Position numbers and translations under genes: made by a program. This document shows positions 34,961-45,900 of a stretch of 64,000 bases of DNA, piece by piece. The stretch's first letter is position 1. Each line of letters opens with the position of its first letter. Where the stretch lies: contig JBLDXI010000064.1 in the NCBI GenBank assembly GCA_047495785.1, positions 620,001 to 684,000 of the forward strand, read 5' to 3'. The notes under the pieces were generated by a model. That model was not told the origin of the DNA. It searched no databases and saw only the letters and a program-made list of their open reading frames with translations. This DNA comes from Lepidodermella squamata (lineage: Eukaryota; Gastrotricha).

Positions 34961-35645
34961 GCATGCAGGAGTGAGAATGAGATGAGACGATGAGTAGATC
35001 AACGCATTATTAAAATGGACATCGATAGACCATCGTAGATTATTGACAAGCCGACGATTTTTGCCGGCGCCAAGCGATCCATAATCAGTAATATCAACTC
35101 CCGACACGCGACTTGGTCTCACGAGGACCTTTTAGATAATCTCTGGGCACCATCCGACATGGTGGTGCCGGTTTTGGAGAACGAGAGGGTGGAGAACTAA
35201 CCGGAAAAAGTTTGAATTGTAGCTGACATGATTGTTCAAGTGGCGATAAAAGTTGATGTGAAGCACAAACGTATCACGTTGGATTTAATTAATGAAGTTG
35301 TTTTTATTCGGCCAATTCTACAAGTATTCTTTCAATTTATCTAATTTTTTGAAGAAAAAGAGCAAAGAACTTATTCGACCCTAGCGATCCCCAGATTGAG
35401 AAACCCTGCGCGAAGCTATCTATTCTGTCACCGAGCAAGGCACGCTAGTAAAATAAACGAACGGCGGCGATGTCGCTATCACCAACAGCGGGCACAGTTT
35501 TAGCTACAGTCACCAATTTGACCGTGTATACAACGATGAGCATCCGCGAAAATGTCGTTAAACGGCACCCTGGTACAGACCAGTCCGATGGAATCACAAC
35601 AAGTTTTTTTCTGCGCAGCAAATGAATATAAGAACGTCCGGCATC
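34961..35645. other. Intergenic
   Basis: No gene is supported. A hairpin GCACCATCCGACATGGTGGTGC sits at about 35,147-35,168. Confidence 0.4.
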
Positions 35646-35659
35646 TTTCACTAAGGAAC

Positions 35660-35740
35660 ATCCCAGATGATCCATAAATCATCCATAATAAATCCATAAT
35701 AAATCCATAATAAATACATCCATAATAAATCCATAGCATT
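35660..35740. repeat. AAATCCATAATA-type minisatellite
   Basis: Several tandem copies of an 11-12 base unit (ATCCATAATAA) occur near 35,670-35,735, just downstream of the minus-strand RING-NHL gene. Confidence 0.8.
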
Positions 35741-35808
35741 ACGAATCTCTCTATAATTTTGACTTGTTTATTTCCACCCCTAAAAGGCTTGCTAAATTGA
35801 TAAACCAA

Positions 35809-38290
35809 TCAATAAATGTAGAGTTTGTTTTTGATCTCATCAACAATCGCCAGCATTTGCTTGTTAGGCGACAGAGCCATGCCGTTCGGAGACGACAGCT
35901 CGCCGTTCGAATTTTCAAGCCAATCCACGACTCGATACTCGAATTTAGGCAGCGCCATTTCCGTCGGCCGTTTCTTCAACCTATCCTTCACTTTCGCCTC
36001 GAAAGACCTCGAATCCTGATCGTTACCACTCGCGCCCTCATCAGCAGACTTATTACCACCGCCGCCCTTCTCCATTTCCTCGAGCCAAACTTGCTCCCGA
36101 ACCTTGTTCTCCCAGCGCCGAGATTCTCGAAGTGACAATTTCGTCGCAACCTTGCCGAACATTTGAACCTTGTAAGAATTCGCATTCGACACAATGACAT
36201 TCTCATGCTGATCGACCGTGACACCGCGAGCCTGGTTCAGCGTGCCGATATCATCACCCTTCACGCCAAACGTGGTGACAAACTCACCGAGGTGGTCGAC
36301 GATCAACACGTAGCTGTCACTGGTCGAGTTCATGCTGACGTAGATGAGGCCCGTGTTTTCGGAGGCGCACGCGTGGTACGGCGTGCCGTGGTAGTCATCG
36401 ACCAGATTGCCGACGTGCGACCCGGCCGAGTCGAACATTTGAACCGTGTTGTGGTGCGTGTCGCACACGTAGACCCGGTTTCGGTACGTCGTTATGCCCA
36501 TCGGGTACTTCAACTTTCCCTTGCCGAAGGTCGTTGAATACTCGCCCCAGGGTGAGAACACATGGACAGCATCGGCCTGAGAGTCCGAGACATACACCCT
36601 GAGCCCAGTCTCCTGAACAGCAACACCCCTAGGCCGGTACAACTGCCTCTCCTTCACAGTTAACGGATCCAGAGTGTTGCGAATCGACCCAGTCTCAACA
36701 TCAACCAGCCAAACTGTTTTGCAATCAGCCATCACTAGAGTTTCGTTATTGACAAAAGCGCAGGAGAAGGGACGAACGAAGCGATAAGTGCCATCTCTCG
36801 GCGACTCAATTACCCGTTTCGGCTGCGACAGTCTGTTCCATTTTGGCCGCATCAAATCGTTGATTTTTGTAAGGCCAGCGGGTAGAACTCGATCGCTGGC
36901 TGTTGGACCAGCCCCGCCAAACATTTCATGCACTGATTTATTATTGACTGCAGCCCGCATCCGCGAGTCGCCCAGCGTGTACAATTGTCCTTTTTTACCA
37001 GCAGCATGCTCAGGCATTAGGCTGTTGAAAGACTTCATGAAGCCATCATCCTCCTGGATCCCATTCGGGTCGTTGAATTGGCCAGGTTTCGCAGCGGGTG
37101 CGGCCTGGGCCATCTCCCGCTGTGTTACATGCATCTTCTTCGTCTCGGATTCGAGGTCTTGAATCCGGCTGGCCATGAGACCCATGTGAAACTGGAATTG
37201 GTCCTTGTTATGCTTGTACAACTCAGTTCTCGGGCCTTTGAACGTGCAGCCAAATTTTGCGAATTCACAGCGAACTGGCTTTTGCGAGCATTCGAAATCT
37301 TCGTGCTTTTGGAGCTAGATAAATTTTGTAGACGACTTGATTTTCAGTCGGAATAATTATTTTAGGGCTTACATTACGTCGTTTCACTTTCTCCCCACAT
37401 CCATGAGGGCATTCGAACGAAAAATCTGGGCAATCGTTGCCGAGATGGGACGAGTGTTTCGAGACTGGCATTTCAGCACCGCAAATGCATTCGATAATTC
37501 GATCTGGGTTGTAATTGCACCGCCTTTCGTGATCGTCCAGCTCGCGGAATTTGATTCGATCCGTACATCCCGCTGGTTCGAAGAAACACGGCAGTAACTG
37601 GTCGAGGATGATATTACTGATATTTGTCGCAGGTTTCACGAGTTTCATTTCGAATCTAAAGCCGCATTCTGGGCATAAGGATTCTTCAGTAGTTCGCAGC
37701 TCGAGGCATCGCTCGCAGAACACGTGGCCGCAATCGACGTGAACAATTTGAACCGGGTCCAGGAAAATTGACCCGCAAATGCCGCACTTCAACGCATCGG
37801 ATACGTCCTGAAATCGGTCGCGCAAATCGCGAATTTTCTCCTTCAAAATGCGGACGTCAGTGGTTTTTAGCGGCCGGTCGACCGCAATGTCTTGCAGGGA
37901 CACGTCCTGGTTTGCCTCGAGATGCTGTTTACGTTTCAATTCGTTGTTCAGCTGCTCGAGCTCGGCGCCTTTCCGCTTATCGTGAGCTTGTTTCAGGATA
38001 GATTTCCCATTTTGACCAGCGATTGGTTTTACAGGGACATTTCTCGGCGTTGGTTCGGATGCTTTGTTGAGCGATGGTTTGCTAGGCGGGGCTTGATTAA
38101 GAGGCTTTGCAGCCGGTTTTGCCGGTAAAGTCGGCAGTGGAGTTTTATTTTTGCCATTCTTTTTCCCTGGGGATTCGTTGTCTGATTCGAAACCACTCAG
38201 CTCACCCGATGAGATGTCGGATATAGACAGCGTAGTCGAGCTAGGTGCTCGCACGGGCTTCTTTTGCTGCAGCTGCACCTTTGGAGGCAT
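35809..38290 (-). CDS. RING-TRAF zinc finger-NHL repeat protein
   Basis: Two exons, 38290-37373 and 37314-35809, join in phase 0 to give 807 residues. The N-terminal ~150 residues are low-complexity and basic. A helical segment precedes a RING finger (C-G-I-C ... C-G-H-V-F-C-E-R-C ... C-P-E-C), then two TRAF-type Cys/His fingers, the second spanning the intron, then a short coiled segment. About six NHL repeats form a propeller (e.g. PRGVAVQETGLRVYVSDSQA, YPMGITTYRNRVYVCDTHHN). A charged Gly/Lys/Glu-rich insertion of about 80 residues lies before the last repeat. The order suggests an E3 ubiquitin ligase of TRIM-NHL-like type, but with TRAF fingers instead of B-boxes. A minus-strand AATAAA lies 37 bases after the stop. 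The ATG at 38,290 is chosen because an in-frame codon further upstream is TTG. Confidence 0.9.
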
Positions 38291-38479
38291 AAATAGTGGT
38301 GTACTTACAGCTCGCAATAGATTATTTCTTTACGCAATGTGGGAGTTGGTCTCAGCTGAAGGTGCTAAGCTATCGATCGCCACGACAAGAAACCTAGCCA
38401 TAGATTGAAAAGCACATTGCGGTATTGATCCAAGCATGCAACTATGCACTGCCTCAAATATTGATGATTCAACTACTCT
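38291..38479. other. Upstream flank of the RING-NHL gene
   Basis: Short stretch holding the 5' flank of the minus-strand RING-NHL gene. No other feature is seen. Confidence 0.4.
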
Positions 38480-38990
38480 ACCTATTACGCCACAAGAACT
38501 TCAAAAATTACTAGATATCCTAGAAAATTTTGCAGTTCGAAACAACCTGAAAATTAACGTAGAAAAAACCAAGGTCATGGTGTTTCATCGGGTCAGCAAT
38601 TATAAAACAGTTGATTTCGAGTTCAACATTTACAACAAAAAGATAGAGCAAGTGTCTGAGTTCAAATGTCTTGGAATCATCCTGACCTATAATCTAAATT
38701 TTAAACGCAGCTCTGAGACGGCCCAGGCTAAAGTTAAGCGAATAATTTCACAACTGCCAGACACACTTAGACCATATAAAATATAAAAATTAATTTCCTT
38801 CTAATACTTTCCGCACGCTGTACTGCTCATATTCTATTAGCCACATGACGTACGGGGCCGGCATATTGGGCTTCAAACTTCGAAACTCGATGCCGTTACT
38901 GAACATTTTATTTACAAAAACCGTCCTCTAATTACCTAAAAGTACTAGAAACGAGCTCATGGCTCGCGAATTTTGCATCGAATCACCTTG
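38480..38990 (+). mobile_element. Fragment of a LINE 3-family element
   Basis: Encodes PQELQKLLDILENF...NNLKINVEKTKVM...V-S-E-F-K-C-L-G-I-I-L-T-Y-N-L-N-F-K, almost identical to the region after the RT catalytic box in LINE 3. It then continues out of frame through M-T-Y-G-A-G and the A-R-E-F-C-I-E region. It is truncated at both ends and frameshifted near 38,790. At the site matching the TIR element's insertion in LINE 3 it reads ATTTACAAAAACC without interruption. Confidence 0.85.
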
Positions 38991-39015
38991 CGTCTTGATT
39001 TGTTTGGGCCTTACG

Positions 39016-39294
39016 TTAGCGGCGGCGTAGTTTCGAACGAACTTCTTGCATGAGAATACCGTGATTTTGGTTGACCTTTTTGTGCTCGCGCCTGCCAGGG
39101 ATTTCCAGTTCCGAATTTCCGGGTTTGCAATGCAGCTTAGCAGTTACAGATCGAGAATGAAATCCGTCGTTATTGAATAATTGGCACCTGAATGATTGAT
39201 TGTGGCTGGCATTGGTCTTGCGGGCGTAGCTTTTGGTAAGATACTGACCAATAGCTTTCACGTCGTCACAATCGTCGATGAACCTTCCGGCCAA
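39016..39294 (-). CDS. Unrecognised minus-strand frame, possible terminal exon
   Basis: A 92-residue frame ends in a basic, R/K-rich tail (QEVRSKLRRR) and contains three cysteines (DDCDDV, SFRCQLF, KLHCKPG). Composition looks protein-like rather than random. It could be the last exon of a gene whose upstream exons I cannot identify, since 39,300-39,760 shows no matching signal exon. No family recognised. Confidence 0.3.
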   Translation of the reverse strand: MAGRFIDDCDDVKAIGQYLTKSYARKTNASHNQSFRCQLFNNDGFHSRSVTAKLHCKPGNSELEIPGRREHKKVNQNHGILMQEVRSKLRRR

Positions 39295-39299
39295 TACGG

Positions 39300-39764
39300 T
39301 TGCATCTTCCTTCGCACTGTTGCTCCAGTTTCACCGTCCGAGGAAACACGTGGCGGCTAGATGATGAATAAAAACGGTTTGCTACTGCTGATAAAGAAAG
39401 GCAAGTAGCAAGCGGCGATGGAAAAATATGTTACGCTGACGAAGAATTCTTGCAGATTTTCCGCGGATTTTCCTCCCTCTCCCCCTCCTAACGTAGAGAT
39501 CTGAATGAACAAATAAAATGTGTTATGAAATCAAATCTGATTAACTTTAATATGCTCAGTTTTTCTGAAGTTCTCTCACGTTGGCTATCTTGTTAATTGT
39601 ACGAACACATTTTATTTGGATGAATGATAAACATACAGAAGCAAGAAGCAAACTTGGAATTTGAGTTTTCTGCCATTCCATTCACTAAGTAAAAATTTGC
39701 ATAAAGCATCATTTCTAAGCCGAATAATCTCATGAAATTTGTTCACATTGTTCGCAAACTTCAT
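39300..39764. other. Intergenic
   Basis: Mainly AT-rich with no clear coding exon. A CCTCTCCCCCTCC pyrimidine tract lies near 39,475. Confidence 0.4.
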
Positions 39765-39895
39765 GAGATCTTTTAATAGTTCGCTTCAAGGTTTCAGCTG
39801 GAGTGAAAACTGTGTGGATTGTGGATTAAAAAAAATCGCAATCAACACATGCTGAAATGTCAGAAGGCATGCACATAAATAAATAGCTAAATTTT
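39765..39895 (-). pseudogene. Orphan 3' flank of a locus d-type ankyrin gene
   Basis: This stretch, including GAGATCTTTTAATAGTTCGC, a TTTCAGCTGGAGTG run and CAATCAACACATGCTGAAATG, parallels 56,315-56,420 downstream of locus d (GAGATCTTTTAATATTTCGC, TTTCAGTTGGAAGTG, AATCAACACATACATTAGGG). No ankyrin exon adjoins it; LINE 2 begins immediately to the right. It is probably the 3' remnant of locus e. Confidence 0.6.
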
Positions 39896-39909
39896 ATAAA
39901 CGCAGGGCT

Positions 39910-42900
39910 AAATTTTGCGAATGACGATAAAAATGTTCCAAATATTCAGGCTAATTTTCGGGTCAATAAGAGCTATTTCGCATCACTATGGGAGAGATTT
40001 GAGGTCGATGAACGTGAGCAGAATGATACTCTGAATTCGCTGATCTTGAAATTGTATCGAACCGGCAATAAGGCCTTTTATGTTAAAAAACAGAAGCAAG
40101 AAAACTCCGAGTATTTATCATTTTTCGACGGCGAATGCCAAACCAAACGCGAATTAATAAGAAAATCCAGGAAATTAGCTCTTACACATCCTTCAAATCC
40201 GCTATACAAAGCTGATATGGACAGACACGAAGTAGAATATAGACAGTTACTCCGCTCGAAAAAACAACTGCATGAAGGTAGACTGCAAGCGGAAGCCGTA
40301 GAATTCGCCGAATTAATTGAAACACACCCGTCCGACTTTTTCAAACTAGCAAAAGAACTAGATCGCCTAAAGAGCATTGAAACCAACGTCGATATGCCTG
40401 AGGCTAGCGAAATAATTAGCTTTTTCAGTCAGCTTTTCACAGCCTCAACAACGGGACCCGCTAGCCCTACGTCTCCAACAGTAGTAGCAAGGGCAACGAA
40501 CGACCAACACGACCTAGCCCTCGTAAAACCAGTATCAGTAGCAGAAATTGAATCAATTGTAGCTAAAGCTAAATCCAGTTCTAGTGCTGGCATAGACCAA
40601 ATCGACTACGAGTGTCTGAAACTAGACGGATGTAAGCGAGGATTATATCCCTTCCTAGCAGTGCTATACAGGGTGACTTTTTTATAGTGGAAATAATCTT
40701 TGTTAGCATTAATAGCGACTAGTACTGTCTAGTATTGCGAGTACTTGCACTGCACTAAAGTCGATTTCTCCAAACTCTTCAAACTCTATCTGATAATTAT
40801 CGCGTAATACCAGGCCATTCATAAAATGTTATTGCTAGCACGAGTTCGTTAAGTTTGGAGAAATCGACATGCAAGTACTCGCCATACAAAGATGATTCAG
40901 TACTAGACGCAATTATTGCTAACATGGATTATTGCCACTCTAAAAAAGTCACCCTGTATACTAAGATCCTGGAAACGGGCGAATACCCAGAATGCTGGCG
41001 TAAAGCACTACTGATTCCTATATATAAGAAAAACAGCCGATTAGATCCTAAAAATTATAGACCTATCTCACTTCTGTCGGTATTTGCCAAAATATTTTCG
41101 AGCATCCTAGAGAAACGCTTGCGAGAATGGTGCACGGCTAAAAAAATATTGCGCCCCGTTCGGATTCACGCCAAAAATAGGCACAGTAGATGCTTGTACC
41201 TTATTTTACGCCATCGTGGCTTATTACCTGACTAGAAAAAAGAAAATATACACAGCCTTCGTAGATTTCTCAAATGCTTTTGACAAAATCAGCCGTGCGC
41301 TCTTAATGAAGAAACTAAAAAAATTAGGACTGCCTTTGTCCTTTATCGAGGTAATTAGGAATATGTATGCCGACAATACCTTGCTGCTAAGAATGAAATC
41401 GTCCATTCTATTCGATAAGCCAATAAAGTCAAACGTGGGAGTCCGACAGGGTGACCCACTATCACCACTTTTATTTTCGATCTTCATCAACGATCTCATA
41501 CCCTTCCTAATGAAAGTTTTCCCCGGCTTGAGTTTTGGAGAATATGTAGTCTTGGCAATCCTTTACGCCGATGACTTAGTCCTACTGGCAGAAAGCCCTG
41601 AACAGCTGCAAAGCCTCCTGGATGAACTAGTAGCCTATGCGGAAGAAAATTCATTAATAATTAACGTCGATAAAACAAAAATCTTGATTTTCGAAAAAAA
41701 ATTTGTTGCAAATAATCAATTAAAATTTTATCTAAACGGCGAACAACTCGAAAGAGTTAAAGAATTTAAATATCTAGGAGTTTATTTTACTAATAATCTG
41801 AACTTTGATAAAATGGTGGAGGTTGTCAATGCGAACGCGAAACGAATTGCAGCGTTTATACCCAACATGATCGATCGATTCACCACATATTTACCACCCA
41901 AAACTTTTCACCTTCTCTATAATTCCTATCTGGTTAGCAACTATTCCTATGCTGGAGGATTTTGGGGTCAATCAAAAAAGGGCAACATTTTTTCCTTTCA
42001 ATACTCATTTCGTAAAACAGCTCTGCCGAATAGCCGCTGCGGCGAGGGACGAGCTCGTGAAACGAGAATTCTATCTAGATCCTCCAAGCCTAATCCTCAC
42101 TAAAACAGCTATTCGCCACTTTCTTAGACTAAAATTCGAGGACAACCATATTCTGCTGAAGACAGCTTTCGAAATAATTGATTCTAACTATATGAACACA
42201 TCTTCAAAAATTTACCAGAAGATGTTGAAAATTTGGGCGGAAAAGAAATTTTTAATGCTACATCTAAATTTGAGGGCCTAGCCCTGCTTGAGAGATGGTA
42301 CGAGAAATGGGTCGAAAATGACAAATTGTCGACGGCCTCTTCTATGAAATCGCTCTATCAAAATCCTGTTTACTCAGAAGAAAAATTTGACAAACTATTA
42401 ATATACTCTACTACGCGGCAAGCTTTCTGGTCAATTAAAAATATTTAAACTCTAGCAATGATTAGAACTAATTCCATACATAAACCGTTTTGCTATATAA
42501 ATAACTTCGGCCTTCGATGTATTTTCTGCTTTAAAAATAGTAATAATCTCGCCCTATCTCTTAATAGCTTCTCGGACTCTGTTGAACTGCTAACACACTT
42601 ATATCTAGAATGTAACCACTTGCCATTCCTACATAATAATGATAAAGCTGAAATAAAACCTGATAAAACTGAAATAATTAATTCCATAATTCGTTGTGAA
42701 TCTAGCGGCTCAGCCCATTTATCAAAAATATTATCCCTCGCCTACAATTACCGGACGACATTAAAGCTACATATATATCCTCCTTCCCCGACTACCTGAT
42801 TCTGACTGGGTCCTGATTATAACTAATTAATAATAAATGTAATTAAAATATCGCTCTGATAAACTATATCTGCACGTGTGACTGTGACGTGTGAGTATGT

Positions 42901-42953
42901 AATATATATCGAACGACGCACGCATAGACCTCTCGACGCCTATGTTTTTCAAT
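39910..42953 (+). mobile_element. LINE 2, non-LTR retrotransposon, main part
   Basis: Frames in order cover the linker before the RT, L-D-P-K-N-Y-R-P-I-S-L-L-S-V-F, F-V-D-F-S-N-A-F-D-K-I, V-R-Q-G-D-P-L-S-P-L-L-F, L-Y-A-D-D-L-V-L-L-A, and the C-terminal Cys/His element (C-I-F-C ... H-L-Y-L-E-C). Frameshifts lie near 41,160, 42,000 and 42,190, and a stop interrupts the frame at 42,446. The 5' endonuclease is missing. It is interrupted at 40,669-40,956 by a MITE. Its 3' UTR stops at 42,953, where LINE 3 is inserted, and resumes at 48,593. Same family as LINE 1. Confidence 0.9.
40669..40956. mobile_element. MITE inserted in LINE 2
   Basis: The 288-base element starts CAGGGTGACTTTTTTATAGT and ends with a near-perfect reverse complement. 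Inverted similarity extends inward for about 100 bases on each side (GATTTCTCCAAACT against AGTTTGGAGAAATC). TA flanks both ends, as for Tc1/mariner-type insertions. The RT frame stops at the left boundary and resumes at the right. Confidence 0.87.
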
Positions 42954-45900
42954 TCAATTTTGCTTTGTTTTATTAGAAAAATCCGTTCACAAGTTGTTAA
43001 ATGCCAGCCCGAGGGCACCAAGCATATATATAGTGGTAGTTAGTATCGCGGTTAAGAAAACGGTAAGATAGCACTAGAGTTATTATTCTTCTATCATTTA
43101 TCATCAATTGTTATTATTTTTCGGCAAAACAGGGTAGGCACGATTTTTATAGTCATTTCTCCATTTTAGAATTAATTTGAGTAAAGTGGCTAAGTTGACG
43201 CTATTCGGGCTTTCACAGTTACACAAAGCATTCAAGAGTACAGTTTTATCGAAATCAGATTTGTTTCTATAATTATATGTACAGTTAATTGTAGCAGCGC
43301 AGTCAAAGATTAGATGACTTAAAAGGTTTACAGATTGAAGCGTTTCCTGTTCGCAAAAAATGCATTTCATTTCACCCAGAACATATTGAAATGGCTTAAA
43401 AATAGAATTTGTACGAATTTTGGCCAAAGTTTGTGCCTCCGTGATATCAAAAATGTCAAAATATTCTATCCATCTTGAGAGCCGCTGTTCGACAAACAAA
43501 TTTTGGTTGGTGTAGTAGGAGTTCAATTTTTCAAAAATGTTTGTTTCATCTCTGTCAATAAGGTGAGTTTTATAGTTCTCAATCAATTCAGGAACCAAGT
43601 AACTCGGGGCGTCAAATATATGATCGAAATTGTCTTTGGCAGTTTCATCCCGGAGATTTTTGTAGATGTGGCGGCACAGCGTGTTATTATTTTCGAGAAT
43701 AGTGAATGTCTCCTGTAGTAGGTTGTTATTTTTACGAAATTTTAGGGAAAAATAGTATTTTAGGGCTGCTATGAGCAGTGTTATTTTAGGGGTTCGATGT
43801 AAAATTCGCGAGCTACAAGCTCGTTTCTAGTACTTTTAAGTAGGTTGAGGACAGTTTTTGCAAATCATAGAGAACGAAGTGATCAGAGAGAACACTCGCG
43901 CATCGGCCTTGAAACGCTATTAATTCTTAATTTGAAATGAAAAACTCCAACCTAACATTTTTCGAAATTTGAACTTTTCAAAATGCATTGTTTTTGTGGG
44001 CAAAATTTGTGATTTTTCGAACGCTCATTGCATCAACGGGTATTTCCTGTTTGCCTTAATTCTTTGGCCATTGACGAATTGCGCGATCAGCTATCGATAG
44101 AAATTTCTTCCAAGAAACAGCGGCTTATCCTTCTAAATTGGCAAATTTTATAAAATGAGCCGCGACAAGTGAAAACCGTAGCTTACGACATTTTTTTCAA
44201 ATTCGAGTTCATTGCATGGTCTAATGCAGTTTTTCGCGCTCATTCCAAATCGGAAACCCATTTTTTAATATCTGCTACCGTTCTCAAGATATTAACAATT
44301 GAGTGCGCGCACATTAAAATTGCAATTTTTCAGGAGAAGCAAAAAACTAAAACAAAAGATTCGCACATTTAATAGCGACAAAATTTGATGAAACCTTTGC
44401 AAAATGCGTTGACCGAAACGCCTCATTTATTGGTTTTAATGGCCAACTAGGGCAGTTTGAGTCTTAGATTCTGAATTTCGCATTATTATGAACCTAAGCC
44501 CAGCCGATCTACCTTAATCTAACTCTTCTTTTCAAAGCACTCATTTCCCCACAGAGACGCAATTCCGCACCATTTTCTTACGTCTCTGTTTTTATGCTCT
44601 GTTTTTAAGCTGTGTGCCAACGAAACCGCCAATTGCGACGAGCTGAAAGGCTCGCCCTTTTTATATGGCTACAGCCGTTATAACCAATAAGCAGTATACC
44701 ACAGATGCAATTTGATTTTCAGACTTAACAGCGGTCCTCAAAACATCCACTCACGTTGCATAAGTTTCAATCGGCATCCACCGGCACACTGCTTATTTTT
44801 CACGATTTTCGGGCTCTTCGAGAAAAATCCAAAGAAAAAATCAAGGGGGGCCCTTCTGCCCCCATATTTTCTGACTCTAGTTGAAGAATTCCACAAGGGG
44901 ACCCTTTTGATTCGTGAAACCGGCTTTAATGATCAAGTTTTAGGCCTTTGGACAGAGCTTTTGGACCACAATTTTTAAAAAATTTGCTAGCTTCGCTCGC
45001 ACTTGTCTACTTTTTCAGTTCGGTCTGAACTCTCCAGCCAAACCTTTCTGATCTGGGCAGTATTCGCAGGAAGCATTCGCATTATAAAATGATACGATCA
45101 AACCCAGAACTTATCAATCTGAAAACCAAAATTTTGAAAGTTGATGGCTAAAATTTAGGATTAAAGGCTAGGAACGTTAGTACTTTGGCCATTTGGGGGC
45201 TATTTTATTGAAAAATCCCGAAATTTGCTCGCTTCATTCACATTAATTGGTTCAAATTACATGTAATCTCCAACAAAAGCCGCGGCAAAGTTTTCAATAA
45301 AAAAAGCTGCTAGTCGCTAGTCCAATATGGTCCAGCTCTCAGGTGGTATGTCCAGTCATTCAATTGTAAACCAAATGTATAGGGGCCCCCGAAGATGGAG
45401 ATTTTCTGTGGCCCCGAGGAATTTTTAACTAGGAAAATCCGGCACTGGTAGCTTTGGAGTATGAGGCATCGAACAGGCAGGGGCAACCAGGCCTGTTGAG
45501 TAACCTGAGTTCGGCGAAAAAGACAGCTCTATTCGAGGAGGTAGTTGTGTGTTATTCGAGAACATTATTCGAGAAAAAAGTGAAAAATAAGCAATTTCCT
45601 TGAAAAGAAATATTTTTTTATTCCGTTAGATTGCGATGGTAGAAGATATTTTGTTCCGCGTAATTGTTCCGATAGAAACATCTAGGGCCGCATCAACTAT
45701 TTTGAAAAAGCAGCCGTGTAGGATTTAGGAATTAAACTAATAGATCAGTATTTAGGCCTAGAAGAATAGTATTAAATTTGTTCATGAATTGGCAAAAGGT
45801 CCACAATTTTGAAAAGAATATTCATAGGGGTTATCGAAGCTGAGGAACCCAAATTTTCCACTTTCGAAATGCTGATACTCACCCTAGTAGTGAATTTCGG

